64,000 bases of DNA, taken from positions 1,950,257-2,014,256 of the forward strand of contig VXBA01006210.1 in assembly GCA_013399895.1 (NCBI GenBank). The letters run 5' to 3'. Of the stretch, positions 1 to 12,300 are shown in pieces; the first letter of the stretch is position 1; every line of letters starts with the position of its first letter. Source of the DNA: Serilophus lunatus. Lineage: Eukaryota; Chordata; Aves; Passeriformes; Eurylaimidae. The notes under the pieces were generated by a model. The model did not search any database. It saw only the letters and a list, made by a program, of their open reading frames with translations, and was not told the DNA's origin. The translations under genes and the position numbers were made by a program.

Positions 1-309
1 TTAAACAAAGTCTCAGATAATCAAGAGAAGAGCTTAGTTCAGATAATAATTTATTTTTGGTCTAAAAGAAAAGACATCTGTGCTATTATTTGAGATTTAT
101 TATTTCAGTCTGTTAAGGTTGGCAGTGAGGACTTTGGTGCTGTATGCCATTATGGGACTTAAATACACTCGCTGCTAGATTCAGGAGGAAAGACAATGAA
201 ATGCACTTCTTTATGCTAATTGAAAGAGTTATGAAGAGACAAATTGAAGATTATACAATGTAATTTAATGTTAATTGAATGATGCATCCAAAATTTTGTT
301 TAATGCCAG

Positions 310-363
310 GGTCCAAGAGGACAACCAGGGGATGCTGGCCCTATTGGAGAAATGGGTTTTGAG
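310..363 (+). CDS. COL24A1: COL24A1 exon w1, helix, 54 bp
   Basis: Acceptor atgccag, donor gtgagc. Encodes GPRGQPGDAGPIGEMGFE, six uninterrupted triplets. It is the first collagen exon visible in the window. Confidence 0.93.
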
Positions 364-3300
364 GTGAGCTTTTGATCATGTGTATCAATTACAAACACTC
401 AAACAACTGTCTAAGCTAGGACAATATGTTTAGAAATATTTTATTACCTGCTTCTGACTGAAATACCATGAGCTACTGAGAGACTCTTACTTAAAGCTTT
501 TACAAAAAAGCACTCTGAAATAGCTTTTTTTGTTGTGAGCACTGTCCCTGGGTGTACATTCATGATATCTGCACATAGAAGGTGAATGTTTTCCTTGCAG
601 CGAGACAGTAAAACAGCATTAATCATATGTCCTTTCAAATTGTAGATGAAGAAAAGCAGCTGCAGACAGCATTCTTGCCAACTTCTGCTTCTGTTTTTTG
701 CTATGTTTTAATAGCTCATTGAAAGAAATGTGACAGAATGCATTGGGCACATTTATAATGAAGTACCTGAGAGATAAGCTCATTTAATACAGACAGGATT
801 TGGCTTATTCAAAGAAATGCACTTCCTCAGCCTCTCAAAATCCAGTCTTCTGACTGACTATTAAAAAAGGGTTTATATGTAAACTTTACAAGAAGCAGTC
901 TGATATCATTAACTCATTAGGGGCTGAAGCCTTGAAAAAGGGCTTTGTTCTCCAAAGACTGTATCTACTTGGCTCCAAGCCTAAACAGTGATGAAGTTGT
1001 CAGTCAGATTTACAAAAGATAGATGCTTGCTCAGCCTGCTAGTAATTTATGATGAAAGGTACAGGCTTAGTGTACTGCTGAGTCTTCAATATGTTCCTGA
1101 CCCACAGTCTATTTCCTGAACTCCTCCTATACCCTCCTTTCTTTTCTTCTGTCAGGCTCTAGAAAGAACAAAGAACTGTGTTGCCTTGATTTGATTTTTC
1201 AGGCATGCTTCTTTCCCAGTGTCTTACACCATTCTTATGCTTCAATTTTGGCCATATTATTTAGTTGTTGCGAAATTATTGTTAGTGTTCATGTGTAACA
1301 ATAGCTCTTGTACCACGCAGGGACCTCCTGGCACTGAAGGAGAAGCTGGCCTACAGGGGGAACCAGGTGCAAAGGTAAATGTTGAAATTATTCTGTTTTG
1401 TGCTGTTTAAATTTTCAAATTTGCATAAAAGCAAATCAGAAGGCTCGGATTCATTAGCCAAGCAGACAGAGAGGCAGGAAATGAACTGTTATGAAATACT
1501 GTTATTGTCATGATGACTGCATTATATGTAAACCTTGTCATTGCTAAGAATATTGTCCTTTAAAATCCAATGATTTTCCTTGTGATATTCCAGGGAGACA
1601 TTGGACCTGCTGGGAAGTCTGGAGAACCAGGTGACCAAGGCTTAAGGGTAAGCTGTGGATGCAAATCTTCTTGCAAAACAGGAAAGTGGGTTACAAATGA
1701 AATGCAGTTTGAGAAATCTTGATTTATCAGACTTCAATAAGAAGCTATTTTCTTATACCCTAATAAATTGTCCAGGGAGATGATGGAGTTGCCATATCTG
1801 GAAGTGTTCAAGAGTCATCTGGATGTGGCACATGGAGATACGGTTTAGGCATGATTATAGTGGTTCTAGACTGGCAGTTTGACAAGATGATCTTGAAGAT
1901 CTCTTTCAACCTTGGTGACTCTGTGTGATGTTGTGATTATAATGTTGAAATAATTCTGTGTTTCATGCCTTTTGATCAAAAGTTGGACTCCATGATCTTG
2001 GAAATCTTTTCCAACCTTAATGATTCTTTGATTTATATCACTGAGAGACATGGGTTGAAGGTAAAACCAAAGGTGTCCAGCCCAGCTGTTCAGATGACAG
2101 CACACAATAACTCTATATGTGGACACCTTTTCTAGGTGAAACAATGAGAACTTTATAGTCTCAGTAGAGTAGGGTATCTCTCTGTACAACAATCCAAAGC
2201 ATCTGATTTGCTTCTGGTGCAGCGAGTGGCTCATTCAGCACTTGATAAACAAGGCATATGTGCCCCTGCTGATCTTCCTATGTAGGCTTTATCCAGGATG
2301 CTTTTAACAGAGTATATAAACCTATATCCTTTCAGACTTGAGTCTTACCATGGACCTTTCTTCTTCCATTAGCTCCTTGCTGTCAGCTTTTCCTCCTGCT
2401 AAAGTTCTCCATCTAGGTGCATTCCATAATTCTGTCTGACCTTGGGGAGGAGTAATTCCTGCTACTGGTCCACAGTGGGTGCTCTGGACTTAATCATACC
2501 ACTATGTCTGAAATACTGTGTTATTACTATAGGGCAGGACATATTTACACTTTTAATATCTGCATCAAAGGTTGCAAGTTACCAATATTTTTACCTGAGA
2601 AAGGCAAATATTCTAAAATGCCATGTTGTCAATACTGATGATAAATGATGAGTTTTTCATGGCCCTAAACTAAGTCATAAACACAGCGATGTAGTAGTTA
2701 TCCACATAAACATGGGACTTTCACAGCAGAATAGGCATATTTTTGAGGTTACCGTAGTTACACAATGTATACTCTGAAACAAAAAAAATCTCAGTGCCAC
2801 TGTCTAAGTCTCCAGTGTTACATGAACATAGTACTGCCTCATTTTGCTGATACTGATCATCTTTTACGTTTTGTTGTGTTGGAGGTTCATGGGCTGTGAC
2901 AATGAAGATAAACTGTAACAGCAACATAAAAGTTGGCCAAAAAACAATAAGCATGTGTAAAACTAGTATGAGTTCTTCCAAGGTAATGCTTCTATGTCAA
3001 GAAATTTAGACAGTAACTTTGTTTTCAACTGTTTCTTTCTATAAGGGTGAACCAGGACCTCCAGGAGAAGACGGTGTTCAAGGAAAAGATGGCCCAAAGG
3101 TACATTAAGTTTTTTGTAGCAGATGTAAAGGAGTCATATTAGCTTAAGAACCCAGATCTCCTTTTTTATCCTATTTTACCAGGTCAACAGAGCCCAGCTG
3201 ACTGCATTTTGTTTTAACATTGTATATTATAGGCTTTCCCACGTCTTTTAGATACATATCTACCCTGCAAGGGCTGCGAAGTTGAGTAAGTTGACAAAGA

Positions 3301-6300
3301 AAGCAAGCTGGAGAACTGAGTACAGCTTATTACTGTGGTCACTGAGATGCTGGAGAGAGCAAGCCCAAGGTTGCTTTACTCCCTTAAGATAGATCAGTGC
3401 TGTGCCAGGGACTGCAGCAGGTACCAGGACAGGGGATGTCATAGAGGACAGTCTCAGATACTTGGGGATAGATGAGGCAAAATGTGGCTGTTGGAGTATA
3501 TGAATGAGATAGAAAGGGCTTTATCCTGGCATAGAGCCTGATCTGAATTTGACAATCATCAGTTTTAGTGTGCTTTTTGTCAGACATGAAGACTCAAAAT
3601 TAACTTGCTTTTTTTTTTTTTTTTCCATTTTGTTTTAGGGAGATCCTGGAGACCAGGGACTTGTTGGAGAAGATGGTGAAAAAGGAGAGATGGGGTTACC
3701 AGGAATTGCTGGGCCCCCTGGTGAACCTGGCATAACAGGCATTCCTGTAAGTGTTTTCAGGCTGGAGTGGACTTCTTGTTCATTTGCTTCTGCTAAGCAA
3801 CTGTAATTTTGCTTACTTCCTTTATTTTTTGATGTGCTAATGTTCTTGCCATATATGTGCTTAGCTGTCATTCGTTTTTAATAAAACATAGCAACAAAAG
3901 AAAAGTCTAAAAATAATAGTTCTAGAAGAGGTGATATCCTGAACATCGAGTTTTCTTTAGTTCCAAAATTATTGCAGCATAGACACTAACAGTCTAGGAT
4001 TTTTTGAAGTGCTGGTGTGTATTATTTAGCTTGATGATGTTGTAAGCCACATGATGTTGTATATCCAAATTATTCCTGCTGTTGATTCCTGATCAGTTGG
4101 GTGGCCTATATTTCCTAATAGCGGTCCTCCTAGAGTGCTGTGAAGCTGTTTTAAGGACAATGTTATGGATGGTGTCCATCCTGTGCTGGAACTGACTTCC
4201 AGAAATGAGGGTCTATCATGCTGGACAGCACTACTTTGGAGGTTAAGTCTGTGGTGTGATATCATGTCTCTGCTGGACCTTCTCTTCTTACCTTGTCAAT
4301 CACCCTGTAATGGAGTATATACTACAGAATGTAAGGAGAGAGAAGAAAGAATTTCTAGTTTCCATCTAGTTTTTAAAAGGTATTTCTTCTTTGACTTAAT
4401 TTTGGTATCTCTGTAAAAGAATTAAATAATCATATCATGAAAGCACCGGTTGACATAGGCAACTGAAACTGAGATTGCAGATGGACAAAAATGGCAGCAA
4501 GCATACACAGACCAAACAGTAGACAAGCACTGGAACTCATAGTCAGCATTGTTAGATTAGTTTATGTATTTGTTCTGGCATCACTCCTAGCAGCTAAAAT
4601 CCATCTATGAACTTGTATGCAACTTCTTAATGTGAACTAATATTTTGAAGCACAGTTTCCAAAGCAAGTATTGTAGCCTCAAGTCACACATCAGATTCCC
4701 TTACCAAAAATCATCATGTTCTCATTTGTATTCTGTGGTTGCCTTCTGCATAGCTCTCCTGTGATGGTGAAATCTGAGTAAACATTAGTTGGAGGATCAG
4801 CTGTTAATGGCTGAGAGCTCTGTCCCCTGTGTCCTCTAAGCATCAGTGTTACAGTCTGCTCTATTTGGTCCTGAGTTCTTTACAGTAAACTATTTCTAGT
4901 GAAATTTAAGAAGTGCTCTTTTATTTGTTGCACACTTAGTGTGCTACAGAGCAATTTTTATTTCTGATAAAATGATATCACTCTGACTTTGTTTTGAGTT
5001 GGCAATTCTGGAGAAGCTCTGAAGTTTTATACATTGAAACTATCATAAAACACCTCAGCCTTGGCATGTGTCCACTGTATGTAGTTATACTTGGGTACAA
5101 TAAACAACATCAGCAGCGCTTCTGTGCCTCAGTGAGACAGGCAGATCTGGAAATTCAGTGTTTGGGAGGATGTGGTTAGTGGGGGATTTTTCATGTTTCT
5201 GTTCTGCAGGTTCCAAAGGCAGCTGCAGAGCTGCGTTTCTCCCCACTCATCCTCCCTGGCATCTGTGAGTGTTCACATCACAGTTTTGGTTTTACTTCCT
5301 TAGGGATGCAGACAGGTCTAAACATGGAAATCAGTTTCCTATAGTCAATTGTCTGAGTGTTTCATTGGGGGTGAGAGTCATAGTATATTTTCTTTAAATA
5401 CTAGCTTAAAAAGCAACAAGTAGTTTAAACAGATTTGTGAATCTTATGTTTACCCTGGATTATCACCCCAATGACCGAACACATGTCTCCCTTTATCCAA
5501 AACTAAAGCTAAATTACCTCCTCTAACTCACAGAGCTTTTGGGTTAATTGAAACCACTGTGCAGTGGACACATTCAGCCCTTTGGGAGAGTAAGGTTTTG
5601 AAGTGATCTAGAGGGCAGTGGGGCTGTATCTCCATAGTACCCTTCATGTGCAAGCAGCACACACAGTTACACTGTCACTGAGAGGTGGGCAGTGGTAGGC
5701 ACCAGCACTTAACTGAGCTAGGTCTCTGCTCTCCAGAAATTTGTCAGGGCCCTGCTCTTCACACTTGACAGCCGCATGGTTTTCTTACTTTTTCACTGTA
5801 TTGTATTTCTTTTAAAACCAGTGTTTGTCTTGAAGGAATTTTATTCCTAAAGTAATATTTTCTGTGTGAACAAGATGTATTGGGTTTTTTCCTCTCCTAT
5901 TTTCAGTGTATTTCCACTAGTTTGATAAGTGATCCCTGATGTTTGCCCACTTGTTTCTGCTGTAACTTGAAACAGTCCTAACTTGCTCACAGGCACAGTT
6001 AATGACATTTTTCCTCCCACTTTTCTGCATTACAAAAGTGTACTTAGTTATCCAGTTCGGAGCACAGTTTAAACGTGTTTCCAGGCCTTTTTTAATAATT
6101 TCTTTTTATTTCTCTAATGAATATATAGGGTCCTGAAGGAACACCAGGAAATCCAGGTCAGAGAGGCCGTTTAGGAAAGAAGGTAGTATTTTTTGACTTC
6201 CCTGGTTCCCTTCCTTTTATCTGAAAGTCAGATTTACATTACAAAATTCCATTGAACCAAAACTATCCCTGTTTTATGTCATGCTTCGAGCCAATTTTTT

Positions 6301-9300
6301 TTTCAGCCATAGCAATTTGAATTGTCATCATTCTGTAACCAATAAATTCAGAACCTTAGGAAACTTAAATTTATATCAGGATGTGTTTTTGCAATTCAGA
6401 ACAGTTTCTGTTTCTATTAAAAATTGTTAAGCTTTGACTAGAAGAAAACAAAATAACAGAAAGGCTTGAGCAGTGACTTTTTTCTGCTGGAGAGTTCTGA
6501 GTTCAGACATTCTAATAACTACAGTAAATGGTATACAGTAAACATAGTGCCTGTTAAGTAATGCTGTTACACACTTTGATTAAGCATAACAACATTTAGA
6601 AACTTAGTGTCAATCTCTTATTTTTAATGCAATAACACCAACAGGGAGAAAAGGGGCAGCTTGGCCCTCTGGGAGAACTTGGATCTACCGGTGATTCTGG
6701 CCAACCTGGAGAAATTGGTCCAAAAGGTGCAAGAGGAACTCGAGGACCCATGGTTGGTACAGAACATGCTTATTTAAGAGCTCATATATTTCTGGATTAC
6801 CAGAATCATATCTCCATTGAAGGACACAAGTCACAGCTGTAGCAAGAATAAATGGTTTGGGGGGGGCTGGAGATGCAAGGAGTGTCCTTCCCAGCCCAAT
6901 GTGTGCCATGGTCTTTCAGTATCAGAGTGAGACCTGTGCACCTTTCCAAACAGAAACCAGAGGTATGGATGAGCCCATCTCAGTGGTTCAGGGCCCAATC
7001 CTGTGGCCAGTGAATGCAGCAGTATGTTCTTGAACACATGAAGTACAGAAACAAAGTTATCTAATGCCAATATTTTCAAGAGAAAGACTCAACTTCCTAA
7101 GGTGATGATCACCCCCAGCTTCTCTTGGAATACTAGCGTTTACAAACAGAGTTCTTCCACACCACTGAAAGTGTGGGTCCTTTTGGTTTTATTTATGCTG
7201 AAAATGTTGACCATTTTCCCCACTGAACAGAGCAAAGTCCACTATTCTTTAGTAAATGAGGTTGGACTTACACTAGAAAGTTGTCTGTGGTGTCAAATGT
7301 CAATGTTTGAAGATCTTTTCAAGTGATGACTTTATAAAGTAGGCATTGTTGTAACACTTTGTAAAGGAGTTAATTTTTCTCTTACTGATTATTGCATTTA
7401 ACAGGGACAGCCAGGAGGAATTGGGCCTGAAGGAGAGTCGGGAATTCCAGGTTATGGGGTAAGGTTTTTACTGAATTCATGTACACATGCATCCCAAAGT
7501 AAGTCTGTAGTATTCCAGTTTCAAGTATCACAGGGATCTGTATCTAGACTGCACTAATATCTTTAGGAAAGCCACATACTCACATATGTTTATATGACAT
7601 GTGATGGCCTGCCCAGAAATGTTAGCCTTAAGCAATAATTACTGGGTTTTGTGAGTTCACTAGCAGGATTTTTTACCACTGATTTTAAACTCTTGTTTGT
7701 CCAAAGTATCTGACCCCTTGTGAATAAAGGTCCCATAAAACTACTATAGCTACTTCATTATAGAATTCACCAAACACCACCACCTCTGCTCACTGTCTGG
7801 CCTGGCAGTTTCCATTTCAGTAACAGAAAGTGATTGAACAAGGTGAGTTGAAGGACATAAAGGTATTGTGACTTCCACTGAAAAATAGTTATGAGCATCA
7901 TTACAGATTGAGTCCTGCTCTTACAGATCAGACTGTCCAGTCTCTTTTCCAAATACAAACATCCATCAGTGACCCTAACCCCGAAGCAAGAACCAGCCTG
8001 GTTCCCCTTAACCGTACTAAGAACCTGTGGTTTCTCACTCTGTGCAGAGCTTTTTCTGCACACAATCCACTTTCTGCCTGGATCCGTCGATTTTGTTGAC
8101 ATATCGTGATTTGGAATTATTAGGAAGCAGAAAAAAAATAGCAGCATGTAGCTAAAGAAAGTTTGGAATTAGTTATTTCTTTAATTATTTGTTTTGGAAC
8201 TAATTTTTGTCTCGTTTGTCTTTAGGGTCACCAGGGTCCTCCAGGGTCCCCTGGGCCCCCAGGGCCCAAAGGAGAAAAGGTATGATGATGGACTTTATTG
8301 TCCTAGGGTTTGTGAAATTGTAAAGGGAGGAAATGTTACTGCATGCCCATTGTTTTTGACAGCACACAGCAAAAGCCATTTGTAGTATTTGCTAGTATTG
8401 TGAGAGAATATGAAAAGAAATGCAAACTGGAGAAATGGATCCCTCGAAGACGGGGTCTCAAATTATACCCTTAAAATACTTGATGTTTTAAAAAACACAA
8501 GATACCCACTGTAAGAAACACATTGTATTGTATCAGATAGCACCACTGCCCTTAGTGAGCACTGCTGACAACGATAATCAGTGCGGAACCAGCTAAATAT
8601 TTACTAAACTCTGAGTCTGTGAGTACACCCACAGATTTGTCTGGAAGTCCAAGTAATATGGACAAATGTCTGTGATTAATTTAAAATGTAAGGGACAGGA
8701 TGTTGTCTCTGCTGCTATTTTAATGTCAAATTTACTGTTATTCTTCTAAGTCTCAAACCCTGCTAACAGATTTGTATGCTGACTGAAGCTTGTGTGACCC
8801 CAAGCAAATACATGGATTCACTTCATGAAGACTGATTTGGAGTTGCACTTGACAGAGAAATGTATTCTTATATGAGGGCCAGTTTTGCAATGACATGTAA
8901 TGGCATATTAATGGACGTTTAGTGGATGGTGTTATAAATAGGTTTAGAGAGCATTTTCAGAAACTATAACTGAAAACTAAGTTGTTGGGACCAAGGTGTC
9001 TAGGTTGCTTGGTCACTTCTAAAAAAGCACTTTGAACATTAAAAACTGTTAATCATATTTAAAATGTGAGTCTCCCTGCATTTAATATTGTTAAGTATTA
9101 TCTGGAATAGATAGCTTTTTGTTTATTAGCTTGGATGGCAGTTGTTTCGTATTTGAAATTTAATAGAGTTCAGGCTTAATGTTGAAGTCCTCTGTAGACT
9201 TGTTTTTCCATATTAAGTGTATTTCTCAAAATAGTGGAAGAAATTTTCTTTTTTTCCTCTTGTCAAATATCCTGTTTATCCTTTTTTTTTATTATTAAAT

Positions 9301-12300
9301 GAAGAAATGATTACATGGAAAATGTTCAAATACTTTTTTTTTATATAGCCACCTTTGAGAATAGAGCAAATACTTAACGTTTTCAGTCCTAAATGTCTTT
9401 GGGACATCTAGGTGAATGCTAAAATGGAGTTATGATTTCCATTGTGTTAGAACCATAAGCATCGTATTCACTTTTGGCATCTGGTTTTTGTTAGCATTAA
9501 AACTTGTGTGCATGGTAAGTGAGGTTGAATTACCAAGTTAACATTTTTTAATACTTATCTTTGGTTTAGGGTTACCCAGGCGAAGACAATACAGTCCTTG
9601 GACCACCTGGGCCCATAGGTGAACCAGTAGGTCTTTCTTTCTCAAAAAAATTACATTAGTGTATCTCAAGACAGGAGACAAAGCAGTTCTATATGAAGAT
9701 TTAGATCACTGTCTCAGGAGTCAGTACCCCCTTGTACCAAAAATGTGGAATGATAGTCCTTTAATCAGTAATCTCTCTAAAAAATACAGTTGTGTCCTCT
9801 GTTCTCTTAAGTGTATGTGCCCTCTATTTAATTACACTAATGCCATTAGCCTATGTAGAAACCAGCACATTTTGGAACCTCTCTGTTTATCATGAATTAT
9901 ACCTAATTGTTTTACTAACCAAAAATATGTTTTGAGTTATTTAATTATCACTGCAAGCTAATTTAGCTGATTTAGAGATCTGCACTTTGTAAACATTTTT
10001 GTGAGGTATCTCTCTCTGTAGCAATTGTGAACCTTTAAAAAAAAAAGAAATCCATCTCAAAATCTTATTAAAAGTGATTCGTGTTCAGTCTCAGATTGTG
10101 CCAGAAGCATTTCTTGTACAACCTACTTCTCTCCTGATTAGCCTTAATATTTATACCTTGCTTCCTGAAAAGGCAGGAAAATAGGATAGGACCATGTATT
10201 ATGGTGATACATGAGGGAAGGGACTCCATCTGTTCTCTTGTAGCTGAACTGTCTCTGTAATGCTCACGGCTTAAACCTCTGTTTTAGGTTTGGTGTATTT
10301 GCTACAATGAGTGTGCTATTCCCCCTCCTCCTGTGCAGTTCTCATGCGTGTGAGGAATGCTAAGGGATTGAAATTGCCTTTTTATTAGGACAAGCTTCAA
10401 AATTAAAGCAGATTTTGCATACAGCAAGTCATTTCAGAAAAGAACCTAATTTTAAATATGCTATCATACGCATTAGAAGTCATAATAGTTTTCCTTGCAT
10501 TCCTCCATTTATTTGTTTAGATTTTAAATTCAGATATCATATATATTTAAATATGGATATAAACCTGGAAAAGTTCTACTGAGGTCAATACTCTTACTTA
10601 ATTTAGGCCCATATGAAATTGATCTTTTAGCTTCTCATCTTGAGTTACAAAATATTTTAGGCAGTGGCTACTGTCTGACTGTAATCCATTTTGTTTAGGA
10701 AAAAAAATCATGTTTATTCCTTTAGGCAAGCTAATATTTATATTCCTTAGTTCCATCTCTTTGGTTAGTCTGTTTTGCAAGAAATGCCAGCTTTCTTCTT
10801 TTACTTCACTACAGCATTCAGTTCAGCTGTTATATTTTGCTGTTTGGTTTCTTCTCTAGGGTCCTAGTGGGGAACGTGGAGACAGAGGAGAACCTGGTGG
10901 TGAGGGCTACAAGGTAATACCTCTTGCTTTTTATTCTTTTTATTTCAACATGACATGCTACACATACATGTGGAGTACTGTAGCAGAAGTATTATCTTCT
11001 CTCATGAGTGTGCAGAAATGCATTTGCTGGTGCCTCACTGCATTGATGAACTCTGAGAACACATTTTTCATATGAAAAGAGTTGCAACTCAGTCTTCTCA
11101 GATGGAGAACACTTTAGTGATCCTGATGTGTATAAATACCTGATGGGATGGAATGAACATGAAGGAGAGACTTGTCTCAGTAGTGTCCAGTGGCAGGACA
11201 AGAGGCAAAGGGAAGAAACGAAACGTGAAACTCCTTTTGAAATGGCTTTTTTTTTTTTTTTTACTGTGAAGATGACTGAGCACCAGAACAGACTGCCTAG
11301 GGAGGTTCTAGAATCTTCATCTTTGGAAATAGTAAAAGCTTGACTAGACTTGGTCCTGGACAACCTTTTCTACCTGGCCCTCCTTGAGAAAGGAGGGTTC
11401 CAGAAGATGATCTCAAAAAGCCCCTTTCAGCCTTAAGAGTTCTGTGATTCTGTAATACTGAATGAGTTAACACTTTTCTCTGAAATTTGAGCACTAATTT
11501 GTAAATCTAATTTTAATAATTATTCATGAACTATAGTCAATCTTTCAGCAACAGAAATTGGATGGTAACTCGTGCTTATCACTGATGCAGTGTGCTGAAA
11601 TAGAGACAGTCCTTGATGTAGAATATACTGTTCAAGTTACACAGATAATACAGACAGACATAGTAATAAATGAATGAATTAAATCTATCCTTACAGAAGT
11701 ACAGAAATATTTAAACAATATGTAATTCCCATTTGCGATTTAGAGCAGAGATATAAAGAATAAAAGCTCCCTAAGATTTCATCATGGAGATCTGACCATA
11801 CTTTATCTCGGTCACGCCAGTGAATCTGTGTCCACCGAGCACCTCCCAGGACGGGCTTTACAAGTCTGTGGCTAACTGAGCATGACAGCCTGAGTTACCT
11901 GTACTACCATATGTTATATTTTCTCCTTCCCAGGGTCATATAGGTCTTCCAGGGCTTAGAGGACCTATTGGACAACAAGGACCTCCAGTAAGTGTTTAAA
12001 ACAAGTGAGATTTATGCAATGACGGTTGAAAATGTGCTTTCGTCGGCATTCAAATAATTCTTTTCATTTATTTAATATATGGATCTTTTTTCAAAGGGAG
12101 AGCCAGGTGAATTGGGAGAGCAAGGACCAAAAGGAGAAAGAGGTTCAGGAGTAAGTAGAAAAAAAGTAAACTGAAACTGCACTTAATTTGTAGTTTTTTA
12201 CTGTTCACTGACTATCCTTGGAAAACCATTATATAAGGCTAGAACTTAGTATTTGGGTTTCCTTTTCATATCTCCAGGAAAAACAAAAACATAAAATGGA

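Larger units (their letters stand above)
1648..3045 (+). other. COL24A1 intron w3, 1.4 kb
   Basis: Apart from the two CR1 tails at 1776-2036, I see no exon or RNA gene here. Short open frames near 2442 and 2721 (minus strand) are chance frames. Confidence 0.6.

Noticed and set aside
1774..1810. AG followed by ggagatgatggagttgcc, which looks like the start of a collagen exon (GDDGVA)
   Set aside because: The Gly-X-Y pattern stops after two triplets, no donor follows, and the sequence is explained by a CR1 3' end.
3635..3871. Minus-strand frame rich in PGSPG-like repeats
   Set aside because: It is the reverse complement of collagen exon w5; Gly/Pro codons mirror each other, and it has no splice or family support of its own.
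10992..11363. Open frames of 123 and 71 codons on both strands
   Set aside because: They overlie the CR1 remnant at 11090-11455 and do not match a protein.
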